Assembly: GCA_900099715.1 (NCBI GenBank)
Contig: FMTG01000011.1
Span: 47,719 to 86,716 of the forward strand
From: Ruminococcaceae bacterium YRB3002
GTDB taxonomy: Bacteria; Bacillota; Clostridia; Saccharofermentanales; Saccharofermentanaceae
Length of the DNA: 38,998 nucleotides
Direction of reading: 5' to 3'
In this document: in pieces, positions 24,555 to 31,577 of the stretch
Numbering within the stretch: the first letter of the stretch is position 1
Layout: each line of letters starts with the position of its first letter
Made by a program: the position numbers and the translations under genes
Notes under the pieces: model-generated
The model's input: only the letters and a program-made list of their open reading frames with translations
Database searches by the model: none
What the model was told of the DNA's origin: nothing

Positions 24555-25259
24555 TTATTCCTGCATTCTGTTGTAAGACACGACCGCCGCCTCGGGATCC
24601 ATATTGCAGGCGAGCCTGTAGAACTTCACCGTCTTTGTCATCCTGGTCATCAGATCAAGTGTCTTCTTATACATCTCGTTGTCTGCGGGTCTGTACGCCT
24701 GAACCATGAGCGTGGGAAAGATATCCGCACCGGAGATCCTCTTGATCTCATTAGTCTCGCCCCTCGTCAGCTGGCAGATCGCCCTGACCGGAACGTGGAT
24801 ATTGTTGCCCCTTCTGTGCTTGCCGTTGTAGGGGGTTCCATACACCATCGTGCACCCGTCAGTCACCCTGATAAGGGGTTTGTCATCGTTGACCATTATG
24901 GCCTTATCCCCCAGCCTGTCCATCCACAGTTTGCTGTGTGTTGACTTGCCCGTACCGCTCTTGGCAGTAAAGATATATGCGACTCCGTCCACCGCAATGG
25001 CCGATCCGTGGAAAAGAAACGTATCATAACGGGGCATCACGTCACATATCTTGCGGTAAACGCCAAGTTCCTCATAATATGCATCGGGGAAATCATACTC
25101 GGACTTCTCTTTCTCGCGCATGATGTCCTCTTCGGTCATGACAACATCGATGTCGACGTCCCGCCTGTCCGTCACATAGTCACGGCACAGGTCGTGCACC
25201 ATCTGATGGATCGACTCGACCCTGATAACCTTCTCTGCTATCTCGTAATACTCTGTCAT
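24555..25259 (-). CDS. HPr-kinase-like P-loop protein of RiPP-type clusters
   Basis: A 234-residue protein. The P-loop AKSGTGKST is at 99-107, followed by an acidic pair in MVNDDKP (124-127) and YGTPYNGK (140-147). This is the pattern of the short HprK-like proteins found in lasso-peptide clusters, where one (paeninodin type) phosphorylates the precursor C-terminus. It lacks the N-terminal domain and the signature of true HPr kinase/phosphorylase. The start codon overlaps the yvcK stop by 4 bases (ATGA), so it is coupled to yvcK. In many Firmicutes true hprK lies near yvcK; here an HprK-like protein of another branch holds that place. Substrate unknown. Confidence 0.85.
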   Translation of the reverse strand: MTEYYEIAEKVIRVESIHQMVHDLCRDYVTDRRDVDIDVVMTEEDIMREKEKSEYDFPDAYYEELGVYRKICDVMPRYDTFLFHGSAIAVDGVAYIFTAKSGTGKSTHSKLWMDRLGDKAIMVNDDKPLIRVTDGCTMVYGTPYNGKHRRGNNIHVPVRAICQLTRGETNEIKRISGADIFPTLMVQAYRPADNEMYKKTLDLMTRMTKTVKFYRLACNMDPEAAVVSYNRMQE

Positions 25260-26200
25260 AGATTGATCACATATGAGAATATCAGGTACGCCGTCTTCAG
25301 TGCATCATGCCTGATCTTCTCTTCCTCTATCGCGAAAATATCGTCCGCGATCACCTGCACGCCCGTCTCTTCAATGCCGTACAGACCGACCACGTTCTTC
25401 CCCTCGGTATCGAGGTATTTCTTCCTGATCCTCTTATCCACATCGCCGTTATTAGCCACGACCACGTCGATATGACGGTCCTTAAGATACGAATTCAGCA
25501 CGTCGATATGGTCCGCCACGGAATATCCGTCAGTCTCTCCGGGCTGCGTTACCAGGTTGGACACATACATCAGAGGCGCCGCTGACTTCTTCAGAGCCGT
25601 CACTATCTCCTTGGACAAAAGATGAGGCAGTATGCTGGTGTAAAGGCTTCCCGGCGAGAATATGATCAGGTCCGCCTCCGCGATCTTCTGCTTGATCTCG
25701 TCCGAGATGTGCACGTCGTGATCGTACCTGAGCCTGCTGATATTCCTGATATTCTGGCTGACGCATTCCTCGCCGTAGAACTCGCTTCCGTCGTCCTTGC
25801 CGAGGCCGACAAGCTCCACCTTGTCCTCCGTCAGCGGCAGCACGGTACCTTTGACCTGCAGGATCTTAGCCATGTACTTGGCCGCCTCCGTCAGGCTCCC
25901 CTTGGTGTCGATTAGCGCCGCCAACATGATATTCCTTACCGGATGATTGTGAAGTGTACCCTCCTTGGAGAACCTGTACCTCAGAAGATCAACGAAATCC
26001 TGATCAACATTAGCCATCGACAGCAACACCTTGCCCAGATCCCCGACCGCCGGAATGTCCAGCTCCTCCTTCAGGACCCCCGTGCTGCTCCCGTTGTCGC
26101 TGACCGCGACTATCGTCGTAACGTCCAGCGGAAAGAGCTTCAGGCCCGACAGCAGATTCGATATGCCCGTTCCCCCGCCGAAAACAACCACTTTCTTCAT
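25256..26200 (-). CDS. yvcK: YvcK/CofD-like protein
   Basis: A 314-residue member of the YvcK (GlmR) family with FGGGTGISNLLSG at the N-terminus and VAVSDNGSSTG, both typical of the UDP-sugar-binding fold. In Bacillus it binds UDP-GlcNAc and helps control cell-wall precursor supply and growth on gluconeogenic carbon sources. It is usually found in a rapZ-yvcK-whiA cluster, but neither neighbour is present here; instead the HPr-kinase-like gene overlaps its stop. Its family length and N-terminal start are normal. On the minus strand a TGATATACT extended -10 lies 20-30 bases before the start codon. The link to amino-sugar control is interesting because the window also has a glmS-type ribozyme. 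Confidence 0.93.
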   Translation of the reverse strand: MKKVVVFGGGTGISNLLSGLKLFPLDVTTIVAVSDNGSSTGVLKEELDIPAVGDLGKVLLSMANVDQDFVDLLRYRFSKEGTLHNHPVRNIMLAALIDTKGSLTEAAKYMAKILQVKGTVLPLTEDKVELVGLGKDDGSEFYGEECVSQNIRNISRLRYDHDVHISDEIKQKIAEADLIIFSPGSLYTSILPHLLSKEIVTALKKSAAPLMYVSNLVTQPGETDGYSVADHIDVLNSYLKDRHIDVVVANNGDVDKRIRKKYLDTEGKNVVGLYGIEETGVQVIADDIFAIEEEKIRHDALKTAYLIFSYVINL

Positions 26201-26220
26201 ATAAATAAGTACCTCACCGT

Positions 26221-26229
26221 ATCAGTATA
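26221..26229 (-). promoter_or_regulatory. Extended -10 promoter of yvcK
   Basis: On the minus strand TGATATACT gives a strong extended -10 (TG, one base, TATACT) about 20 bases before the yvcK ATG. A T-rich stretch upstream gives no clear -35. The neighbouring dispersed element (26239-26268) supplies the sequence above it. Confidence 0.55.
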
Positions 26230-26326
26230 TCAGAGAAAAACAGAAAAAGGGACGTGCCACTTTTCACATTTCCGCACTTTTTGTTGCTCTTTTCTGTCTT
26301 TTGGGGGCTACAGCACCCATTTTACT

Positions 26327-26354
26327 TTGAACTTGTCAAGAAAAGTTGTAGAAT
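26327..26354 (+). promoter_or_regulatory. Promoter of the SDR gene
   Basis: -35 TTGAAC (26327-26332), 16-nt spacer, -10 TAGAAT (26349-26354). The start near 26361 gives a leader of about 36 bases that includes the GGAGG site at 26385-26389. Confidence 0.7.
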
Positions 26355-26396
26355 ATGGGGCGGCGGTAAATATGGTATGTGAACGGAGGTAATTTT

Positions 26397-27170
26397 ATGA
26401 CTAACTATTTCGATCTCAAGGGTCAGGTTGCCATCATAACAGGCAGTTCAACAGGACTTGGCGTACAGATGGCTAAAGCTTTTGCAAATCAGGACTGCAA
26501 CATCGTGGCAGTCGCTCGCCGTGAGAACCTCGTTAATGAGGTCGCCGCTTCCATCAAGGAGGAATTCGGCGTTGAGACAATGGCTATCCCCTGCGACATC
26601 ACAGACACAGCAGCTGTAGATGCCATGGTTCAGTCAGTCTATGACAAATTCGGACGCATCGACATTCTCGTAAACAACGCAGGTACCGGCGCAGTCGCAC
26701 CTGCAATCGATATCACAGATGAACAGTTCTACAACGAACTCAACATCGACCTGTTCGGCTCCTTCAGAGTTGCACGCGCAGTCGCTAAGATCGCCATGCT
26801 CCCCGCAGGCTACGGCAGGGTCATCAACATCGCATCCATGTACGGCCTCGTCGGCAACAAGGCAGCAACATGCGCTCCCTACCACGCAGCGAAAGGCGGT
26901 GTCGTCAACATGACAAGAGCCCTCGCAGCAGAGTGGGCTAACAAGGGCATCACAGTCAACTCCATCTGCCCCGGCTACTTCTGGACACCCCTGACAGCCG
27001 AGACACTGGATTCCGACTACTTCCAGGCTTACATGAAGACCGCAGTGCCCCTCGAGCGCTACGGCAAGGAAGGCGAGCTCGACACATGCGCCCTCTTCCT
27101 CGCATCACCAATGTCCGCTTACGTCACCGGCCAGAACATCGCAGTTGACGGCGGCTACACCGCAATCTGA
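26397..27170 (+). CDS. Short-chain dehydrogenase/reductase
   Basis: A 257-residue classical SDR. TGSSTGLG (15-22) binds the dinucleotide, NNAG is at 93-96, and the catalytic Ser147, Tyr162 and Lys166 are in INIASMYG and PYHAAKGG. The C-terminus DGGYTAI is usual for the FabG/gluconate-dehydrogenase-like branch. The ATG at 26397 follows GGAGG by 7 bases, whereas an upstream GTG at 26379 has no such site. The substrate is not clear; gluconate-5-dehydrogenase or a related sugar reductase is possible. It is a single-gene unit with its own promoter and terminator. Codon use is strongly biased towards GCA, ACA and C-ending codons, which suggests high expression compared with its neighbours. Confidence 0.93.
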   Translation: MTNYFDLKGQVAIITGSSTGLGVQMAKAFANQDCNIVAVARRENLVNEVAASIKEEFGVETMAIPCDITDTAAVDAMVQSVYDKFGRIDILVNNAGTGAVAPAIDITDEQFYNELNIDLFGSFRVARAVAKIAMLPAGYGRVINIASMYGLVGNKAATCAPYHAAKGGVVNMTRALAAEWANKGITVNSICPGYFWTPLTAETLDSDYFQAYMKTAVPLERYGKEGELDTCALFLASPMSAYVTGQNIAVDGGYTAI

Positions 27171-27231
27171 GGACTTGGGTTTACTGATTGCCTAACAGAT
27201 CTGCTTAGCAGGTTTATCGTGAAATATACAA

Positions 27232-27265
27232 ACGCGCCCGGGAACTGGAGTTCCGGGCGTTTTTG
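27232..27265 (+). terminator. Terminator after the SDR gene
   Basis: CGCCCGGGAA and TTCCGGGCG pair with one bulged G around a short loop, followed by TTTTTGT. It lies about 62 bases after the SDR stop. Confidence 0.8.
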
Positions 27266-27341
27266 TGTCCGGGGCTCGCAGGCTCCAAAGGTGCGGGACA
27301 AATGTTCTTCCTCGCTTCGCATTTTCCTGCCGGATCGCTGT

Positions 27342-27534
27342 TGTATGTCAAAGTTCTAAAAAACGGGATTTGACATACAAAAATGGACCGTTTTGTATGT
27401 CAAATGTTGGAAAAATGAAATTTGACATACAGATATTAAGATTTTGTATGTCAAACTCTCGAAAATCCAACTTTGACATACATTTTCATGTGATTTTGTA
27501 TGTCAAACTTCAAAAAATCGACTTTTGACATACA
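27342..27534. repeat. Array of four identical 11-bp hairpins, period 51-52 bp
   Basis: TGTATGTCAAA and its inverted copy TTTGACATACA alternate without mismatch. Left arms begin at 27342, 27394, 27445 and 27497; right arms at 27369, 27421, 27472 and 27524. Every loop is exactly 16 nt but of different sequence, and the gaps between units are 14, 13 and 14 nt, also different. Half-sites therefore follow one another about every 26 bp in alternating orientation. It is not a CRISPR array: the repeats are palindromic pairs and the variable parts are far too short. Confidence 0.95.
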
Positions 27535-27635
27535 AGCGGCCAGTTGGCGAGCAGGAAGCTGAACAGTTCAACCAGCAGCAGCATTCCAACTACGGAAAGA
27601 TAGACTATGGTAATGTCCCAGATAAGATCAAGCAT
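27510..27635 (-). CDS. Possible 41-residue membrane peptide running into the hairpin array
   Basis: An ORF of 41 residues starts 9 bases after the stop of the DUF1232-like gene. Residues 1-32 are strongly hydrophobic (ITIVYLSVVGMLLLVELFSF) and look like one membrane helix. The last 8 residues (VCQKSIF and stop) come from unit 4 of the hairpin array, so the reading frame may have been truncated when the array formed. There is no clear ribosome binding site before the ATG. It could be a coupled small gene or chance; the hydrophobic profile and position are the only support. Confidence 0.35.
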   Translation of the reverse strand: MLDLIWDITIVYLSVVGMLLLVELFSFLLANWPLVCQKSIF

Positions 27636-27643
27636 ATGAGATA

Positions 27644-27823
27644 TCAGGCGTAGTGTTCTTCGGCACTGTTTTTCGCGGCGCCGAGAGAGATGTATGCAAC
27701 CACTCCCATGATAATGACCATGAGGTCATCGACGGGTCCCGGAAAGAGGTCCGGGCAGACGCCATAGAGGATGACTGCGACGATGATGAGTTTGCGGAAG
27801 AGTTCAATCTTGCGTGGATTCAT
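27644..27823 (-). CDS. Small DUF1232/YkvA-like membrane protein
   Basis: A 59-residue protein with an AGGAGGT site 5 bases before its ATG, which makes the gene convincing despite its size. The core VCPDLFPGPVDDLMVI matches the DUF1232 pattern (PD-x-IPG-x-DD), and the flanking stretches LIIVAVILYG and VIIMGVVAYISLG are membrane helices. The function of DUF1232 proteins is unknown; they are common in envelopes. It is expressed from a promoter whose structure is shared with the genes at 29380 and 30314: the GTCTGC-N5-GCAGAC palindrome, 17 nt, then GTGTTATAA. That shared control implies a common stress or envelope response, which is inference. The hydrophobic small ORF at 27510-27635 may follow it in the same transcript. 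Confidence 0.85.
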   Translation of the reverse strand: MNPRKIELFRKLIIVAVILYGVCPDLFPGPVDDLMVIIMGVVAYISLGAAKNSAEEHYA

Positions 27824-27848
27824 AAAGCACCTCCTATCCCTTGAGATA

Positions 27849-27892
27849 CTTATAACACGCGATAGCAGCGGTGGGGTCTGCTTAAAGCAGAC
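27849..27892 (-). promoter_or_regulatory. Palindrome/extended -10 promoter of the DUF1232-like gene
   Basis: Palindrome GTCTGC-N5-GCAGAC (27876-27892), then exactly 17 nt, then GTGTTATAAG on the minus strand with -10 TATAAG (27849-27854). The layout matches the promoters at 29303 and 30233 base for base in spacing. The palindrome is centred about 42 bases before the predicted start. Confidence 0.8.
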
Positions 27893-27901
27893 AATTGTAT
27901 A

Positions 27902-29233
27902 TCAGAATAATGAATCAATATTGAGATCCAGCAGTGCCTTAAGATTCTGAACTTCCGGCCGTGTTCCGGACGGATCTGCAATTGAAATATAAATCGTAAA
28001 AACCTCAATAATAGAGTAATGAAGGGTAAACTGACTATCTAGATCAGCCATCGATTTGAACTTCAGGTTGGGAAGCTCGTCTTTAAAATACCCCACTGCC
28101 TTAAGCATATACATACGGAACAGAGCTATTTCTCTTGACGATGATATGTATGTGTGAAGCATAGCCAATGTGGAATAGTAATCATACATGATCATGTTGC
28201 GACTCAGCGTATCCTCATAATATATGCACCCTTCCTTGCGGACAAAATCCGATCTGTCCTCCCCCGTAAGCGGATCGAAAGAAAGCTCGGGAAATCTAAA
28301 CATCATTCTCCTTATCTCTGTGCTGGACTCATATGGCACCCCTTTACGACGAGCTTCCTCTTTCTCCCTCAAACAACAGTTTTTATACTTCTTTCCACTG
28401 CCACAAGGACACGGATCATTACGTCCGGGTTCCGGGTCATCATCAAAGAAGATGGAATTGCGTTGTCTGGAAGACCACTCTTCCCCCTCTCGATCATTTC
28501 TTGACTTTGTCTCATCACCCACCGGATACCAAAGTCCGAGTTCTTCCTTTATATCAAAGGGAATTCGAACATCATCAGGATCACTATCATATTCGTAGAA
28601 CGTGTCAAGCATCTCTCCAAACAGACCAATCTCGCCATTCTCTTCAAGTTCTTCATCATCATACACTTTGCGAAAGAAGGAAAGGTATTCGATCCTGTGT
28701 TCCTGTGCGACATTTGCCATTACCTCATATTTGAGATAATCGTTTTCCATATCTTTAACAAGTCTGCGGATCTCAATATCAGCATCGTAATCAGATATCT
28801 TACCTTCCATCCACGCCTTAACGTACATGGATATCATGCCGGCTCTTACATACTCATCTATCTGTCTGTCACGGATCAGCTCTTTCAGTTTATCGATATC
28901 ACCGTCAAATAATGCATACAGTATAGTGGGCATGTTTTCAGTGGATATGTCTCCTATCCATTTATCAAGATTATCTCCATATAACTTAAGCAATGAGATC
29001 ACCTTTGTATATGCGGTTTTCTCTCCGTATTCCGCCAGAAAGAACAAAGAATACAATCCAAGCCATGAACCGGAATAGTCCTGCTGCAGCTCAGCAATAG
29101 TTGTCAGTCTGTCGATTTCTTCCAGAAATACCGGTGTCAGTGCTTCCCTGTTGTCGCGCAGAAAAAGAATATCCTCATCAGTCACACGCTCTATTCTTTC
29201 TGAATATTTAGATACAAATTGTTCTGTAGTCAT
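27902..29233 (-). CDS. DUF1186 protein with SEC-C zinc motif
   Basis: A 443-residue protein. Residues about 10-215 form an alpha-helical repeat region of the DUF1186 type (LAEYGEKTAYTKVISLL, then ENMPTILYALFDGDIDKLKELI). A Pro/Asp-rich linker leads to a SEC-C zinc knuckle, PCPCGSGKKYKNCC, with Cys275, Cys277, Cys286 and Cys287. About 155 further residues follow with no recognised domain. SEC-C motifs are known from SecA and from many proteins of unknown role. An AGGAG site lies before the ATG. A plausible promoter (TTGAGC, 18 nt, TATGAT) lies divergently behind the palindrome at 29303-29319, so the same regulator may touch both genes. Function unknown. Confidence 0.85.
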   Translation of the reverse strand: MTTEQFVSKYSERIERVTDEDILFLRDNREALTPVFLEEIDRLTTIAELQQDYSGSWLGLYSLFFLAEYGEKTAYTKVISLLKLYGDNLDKWIGDISTENMPTILYALFDGDIDKLKELIRDRQIDEYVRAGMISMYVKAWMEGKISDYDADIEIRRLVKDMENDYLKYEVMANVAQEHRIEYLSFFRKVYDDEELEENGEIGLFGEMLDTFYEYDSDPDDVRIPFDIKEELGLWYPVGDETKSRNDREGEEWSSRQRNSIFFDDDPEPGRNDPCPCGSGKKYKNCCLREKEEARRKGVPYESSTEIRRMMFRFPELSFDPLTGEDRSDFVRKEGCIYYEDTLSRNMIMYDYYSTLAMLHTYISSSREIALFRMYMLKAVGYFKDELPNLKFKSMADLDSQFTLHYSIIEVFTIYISIADPSGTRPEVQNLKALLDLNIDSLF

Positions 29234-29302
29234 GACCGGTATCTCCTAAAGTAAATGCTAGATGGATTCTATCATAATCAACAAGATATATGTTGCTCAA
29301 AT

Positions 29303-29346
29303 GTCTGCTCTGTGCAGACCATTCGTGCGCGCGCAGGTGATATAAA
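29303..29346 (+). promoter_or_regulatory. Palindrome/extended -10 promoter of the TerB-like gene
   Basis: GTCTGC-N5-GCAGAC (29303-29319), exactly 17 nt, then GTGATATAAA with extended -10 TATAAA (29341-29346). The palindrome centre lies about 42 bases before the start near 29353, a class II activator position. No -35 box of the TTGACA type is present. Confidence 0.82.
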
Positions 29347-29379
29347 GTAAGAGTAAAAGTATACCCTTTTGGAGGCACT

Positions 29380-30222
29380 ATGTTAGGTTACTATCTTGCA
29401 TCATCTATAGCGCACGCAGCCACTCACGCGGCGGTCGAGAAGATCGGCGATGTGGTTGCCGATCAGGTCATAGAGAACAACCGGGCTCAGCGCGAGAGAC
29501 AGCTGCTGCAGGAGAAGATGAAGCAGGAGATGATGCAGCGTGACACGGCCATGAGAGCAGCAATGCTGAACGAGCTGTATGCCAAGTTCGCCATCTGCTG
29601 TTACATTGCGTGGGCAGACGGTGTCATCACTCCCGAAGAGAAAGCAAATCTTGACGCCGTTTTCCTTGACATCTACAACCAGTTCTCGCAGTCGCCGCAG
29701 GTGAAGCAGGTGCTGCTCACCATCTATAATACTCCGAATCTGAATTTCGTCATGGTGGAGCGTTATCTCAGAGCAACGACGCCCGAGGCTATTGCTTCTT
29801 TCCTGGAGATTGCGGATGAGATCGCGGCAAGCGACGGTGATGCCTCCGACCCCGAGAAAATGTGCATCTATAAGCTGCGCAAATACCTTACCGACAGGAC
29901 CGGGCAGAATTTTATGGGGCACTTTCTGTACCCCGGTGCGAATTTCGATGTGAAATGTCCCGGGTGCGCTGCGAACATGGTGATCGAACACTACAACAAC
30001 CGCGCAGTCTGCCCCTATTGCGGAAATATCAAGTACCTCAGCGCAGACAATGCAGGAGCTCCTGCTGTGCGAGAGAATGTCCGCGCCTCCGCCACACCCA
30101 TCACCTTCCGCTGCCCGTTATGCAACGCATATCTGTCCGCCGCAGCAGGCACATCTAAATGCCGGTGTTCCCAGTGCAAGTCAGTGATCAACATCCGCGA
30201 CGGCAAGCCCACCGTGTGGTGA
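29380..30222 (+). CDS. TerB-like domain protein with two zinc ribbons
   Basis: A 280-residue protein. An N-terminal helix and coiled region (1-60) precedes a TerB-like helical domain (about 62-172) with YIAWADGVITPEEK and a second acidic segment ASDGDASDPEK. Two zinc ribbons follow: Cys193, Cys196, Cys211, Cys214, and Cys245, Cys248, Cys261 or Cys263, Cys266. TerB-like domains occur with tellurite and envelope-stress systems and in many proteins of unknown role. GGAGG lies before the ATG at 29380. The gene is followed after 10 bases by a second copy of the same promoter palindrome that drives the next zinc-ribbon gene, so each gene has its own start. Role inferred only as a stress or envelope protein. 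Confidence 0.85.
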   Translation: MLGYYLASSIAHAATHAAVEKIGDVVADQVIENNRAQRERQLLQEKMKQEMMQRDTAMRAAMLNELYAKFAICCYIAWADGVITPEEKANLDAVFLDIYNQFSQSPQVKQVLLTIYNTPNLNFVMVERYLRATTPEAIASFLEIADEIAASDGDASDPEKMCIYKLRKYLTDRTGQNFMGHFLYPGANFDVKCPGCAANMVIEHYNNRAVCPYCGNIKYLSADNAGAPAVRENVRASATPITFRCPLCNAYLSAAAGTSKCRCSQCKSVINIRDGKPTVW

Positions 30223-30232
30223 TACATCAAAT

Positions 30233-30276
30233 GTCTGCTCCGTGCAGACCTATCGAAAACGCATTCGTGATATAAC
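30233..30276 (+). promoter_or_regulatory. Palindrome/extended -10 promoter of the zinc-ribbon membrane protein gene
   Basis: GTCTGC-N5-GCAGAC (30233-30249), exactly 17 nt, then GTGATATAAC with -10 TATAAC (30271-30276). It lies 10 bases after the stop of the TerB-like gene. The 17-nt spacer differs in sequence from those of the other copies while its length is kept. Confidence 0.82.
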
Positions 30277-30313
30277 CCGATTAGAACTATATCTTCTTAT
30301 CAGGAGGTCTTTT

Positions 30314-31216
30314 ATGAGCAGATGTTTTAATTGCGGAACAGAGAACGCAGAGGGTACCAAGTACTGCAACAACTGCGGTGCACTTCTCGCCGTTCCCCAG
30401 CCGGCCGAACCTATCGACGACGATATCCCTATGGCACAGGCAATGCCCCAGCCCCAGCAGACGTATATGGATCCGACTGCACCGGCAGGAGCACAGCCGC
30501 AGCCGAAAGCGGCTTCAGCTTCTTCGGCCAAACCCTCATCAGAGAAAAACGACCCGCTCTGTATGGCCGGACTTATCGTCTCCCTCGTATCTATCCTGTG
30601 CTGCGGTATGACGAGTATCGTAGGTCTCGGACTGTCTATCGGCGGTCTCATTAAGGTCAAGAAATCCGGTCAGAAAGGTTCCGGCCTCGCTATCGCAGGT
30701 ATCATCATATCCGGCGTTTTCGTTCTGGTCTTCATATTCTCCTACATCTCCGGTACATTCAACCGTCTCACCGGCAAGACAACAGAGACTACCGCCACCA
30801 CAACAACTGAGGTGACAACAGAAGCAACGACAACTACCAAGGCTACAACTGAAGCAACAACTACTACAACGACTGAAGCTACTGAGGCTACCGACGAGAG
30901 CACAGAGGCAACAACTGAAGAAACTACAAAGGCTTCAGGCATCAGACCCGAGGTCAAGAAGGCTATCGATGACTATGAGGAATTCTATGATGAATACTGC
31001 GCTTTCCTTAAGCGTTATTCCGAGTCCAACTACTCTGCATCGATGCTCGGAGACTACATGACAATGATAGGCAAGCTCGCGGAGTATGAAGAAAGCTGGG
31101 ATGCACTTGACGATTCAGACTTTACTGATGAAGAGGCTGATTACTACTTCGCAGCTAACACAAGGATCTCAGCAAAGATCCTCGAAGCTGAAGGCTATAT
31201 GATGGGCCAGCTCTAA
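30314..31216 (+). CDS. Zinc-ribbon DUF4190-like membrane protein with Thr-rich linker
   Basis: A 300-residue protein. A zinc ribbon (Cys4, Cys7, Cys18, Cys21) opens it. A Pro/Ala-rich linker follows, then two membrane helices (about 84-115 and 126-147) with the DUF4190-like pattern AGLIVSLVSILCCG and SGLAIAGIIISG. A Thr/Glu-rich stretch (155-208, repeats of TTEAT) leads to a helical C-terminal region outside or inside the membrane. The ATG at 30314 is chosen because AGGAGG lies 6 bases before it; an upstream in-frame codon has no such site. It is transcribed from its own palindrome promoter and ended by the terminator at 31244. The Thr-rich part is a likely site of repeat slippage. Function unknown. 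Confidence 0.85.
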   Translation: MSRCFNCGTENAEGTKYCNNCGALLAVPQPAEPIDDDIPMAQAMPQPQQTYMDPTAPAGAQPQPKAASASSAKPSSEKNDPLCMAGLIVSLVSILCCGMTSIVGLGLSIGGLIKVKKSGQKGSGLAIAGIIISGVFVLVFIFSYISGTFNRLTGKTTETTATTTTEVTTEATTTTKATTEATTTTTTEATEATDESTEATTEETTKASGIRPEVKKAIDDYEEFYDEYCAFLKRYSESNYSASMLGDYMTMIGKLAEYEESWDALDDSDFTDEEADYYFAANTRISAKILEAEGYMMGQL

Positions 31217-31243
31217 CAGCACAACAACTCCATTACCAGCAGT

Positions 31244-31285
31244 AACCGCCGACGTCCGTTCCGGGCGCCGGCGGTTTTGTTTTTG
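31244..31285 (+). terminator. Terminator after the zinc-ribbon membrane protein gene
   Basis: AACCGCCG and CGGCGGTT form an 8-bp stem with further GC pairing inside, followed by TTGTTTTTG. It lies 28 bases after the stop codon. Confidence 0.85.
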
Positions 31286-31343
31286 TCAGATGTGGTCAGA
31301 TCCGTGTCACGCTATAATGTAAATCGATTCCGGAACTTCCTAA

Positions 31344-31457
31344 AATTCTCTCTTTTCGCGTTAAAACGCCTTTTTGAGGGTACGGTTGAGGGTATTTTGT
31401 TAACAATTCCCTTTTTTCGCTTTAAAACACCCTTTTGAGGGTACAGTTGAGGGAATT
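31344..31457. repeat. Tandem repeat of two 53-base hairpin units, period 61
   Basis: Copies 31344-31398 and 31405-31457 differ at about 7 of 53 positions. The second copy ends in an exact 8-bp inverted repeat (AATTCCCT with AGGGAATT); the first has a weaker pair. Shared internal text includes TTTTGAGGGTAC and GTTGAGGG. Confidence 0.85.
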
Positions 31458-31533
31458 CTGATGACCTGAACGCCTGTCCGAAATAGCACAAATCATTTGT
31501 TCGAGCCGCGTCCCTTTTTCAGATTTTTCAGGT

Positions 31534-31577
31534 GTCTGCAGGGCGCAGACCTACCGCATGATGAGCAGTGTTATCCT
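31534..31577 (+). promoter_or_regulatory. Fourth copy of the palindrome with a weak -10, pointing into the XRE gene
   Basis: GTCTGC-N5-GCAGAC (31534-31550), 17 nt, then GTGTTATCCT. The -10 TATCCT is poor. A transcript from here would start near 31584 and run antisense through the whole XRE gene towards the kinase gene at 32042. It may also be a plain operator. Confidence 0.55.

Larger units (their letters stand above)
31217..31576. other. 360-bp intergenic region with terminator and repeats
   Basis: Holds the terminator at 31244-31285, a tandem 53-base repeat (31344-31457), a degraded REP-like fragment (31470-31515), a short pyrimidine stretch related to the dispersed GGGACGG family (near 31509-31525), and the fourth GTCTGC-N5-GCAGAC palindrome (31534-31550). 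No gene was seen. Confidence 0.75.

Noticed and set aside
27265..27528. An 87-residue plus-strand ORF covering the hairpin array
   Set aside because: It only reads through the repeats (MSN, FDI and similar text from each unit), has no ribosome site, and starts inside the SDR terminator.
27342..27534. CRISPR array
   Set aside because: Arms are palindromic pairs of 11 bp with 13-16-nt variable parts; true spacers are about 30 nt, and no cas genes are near.
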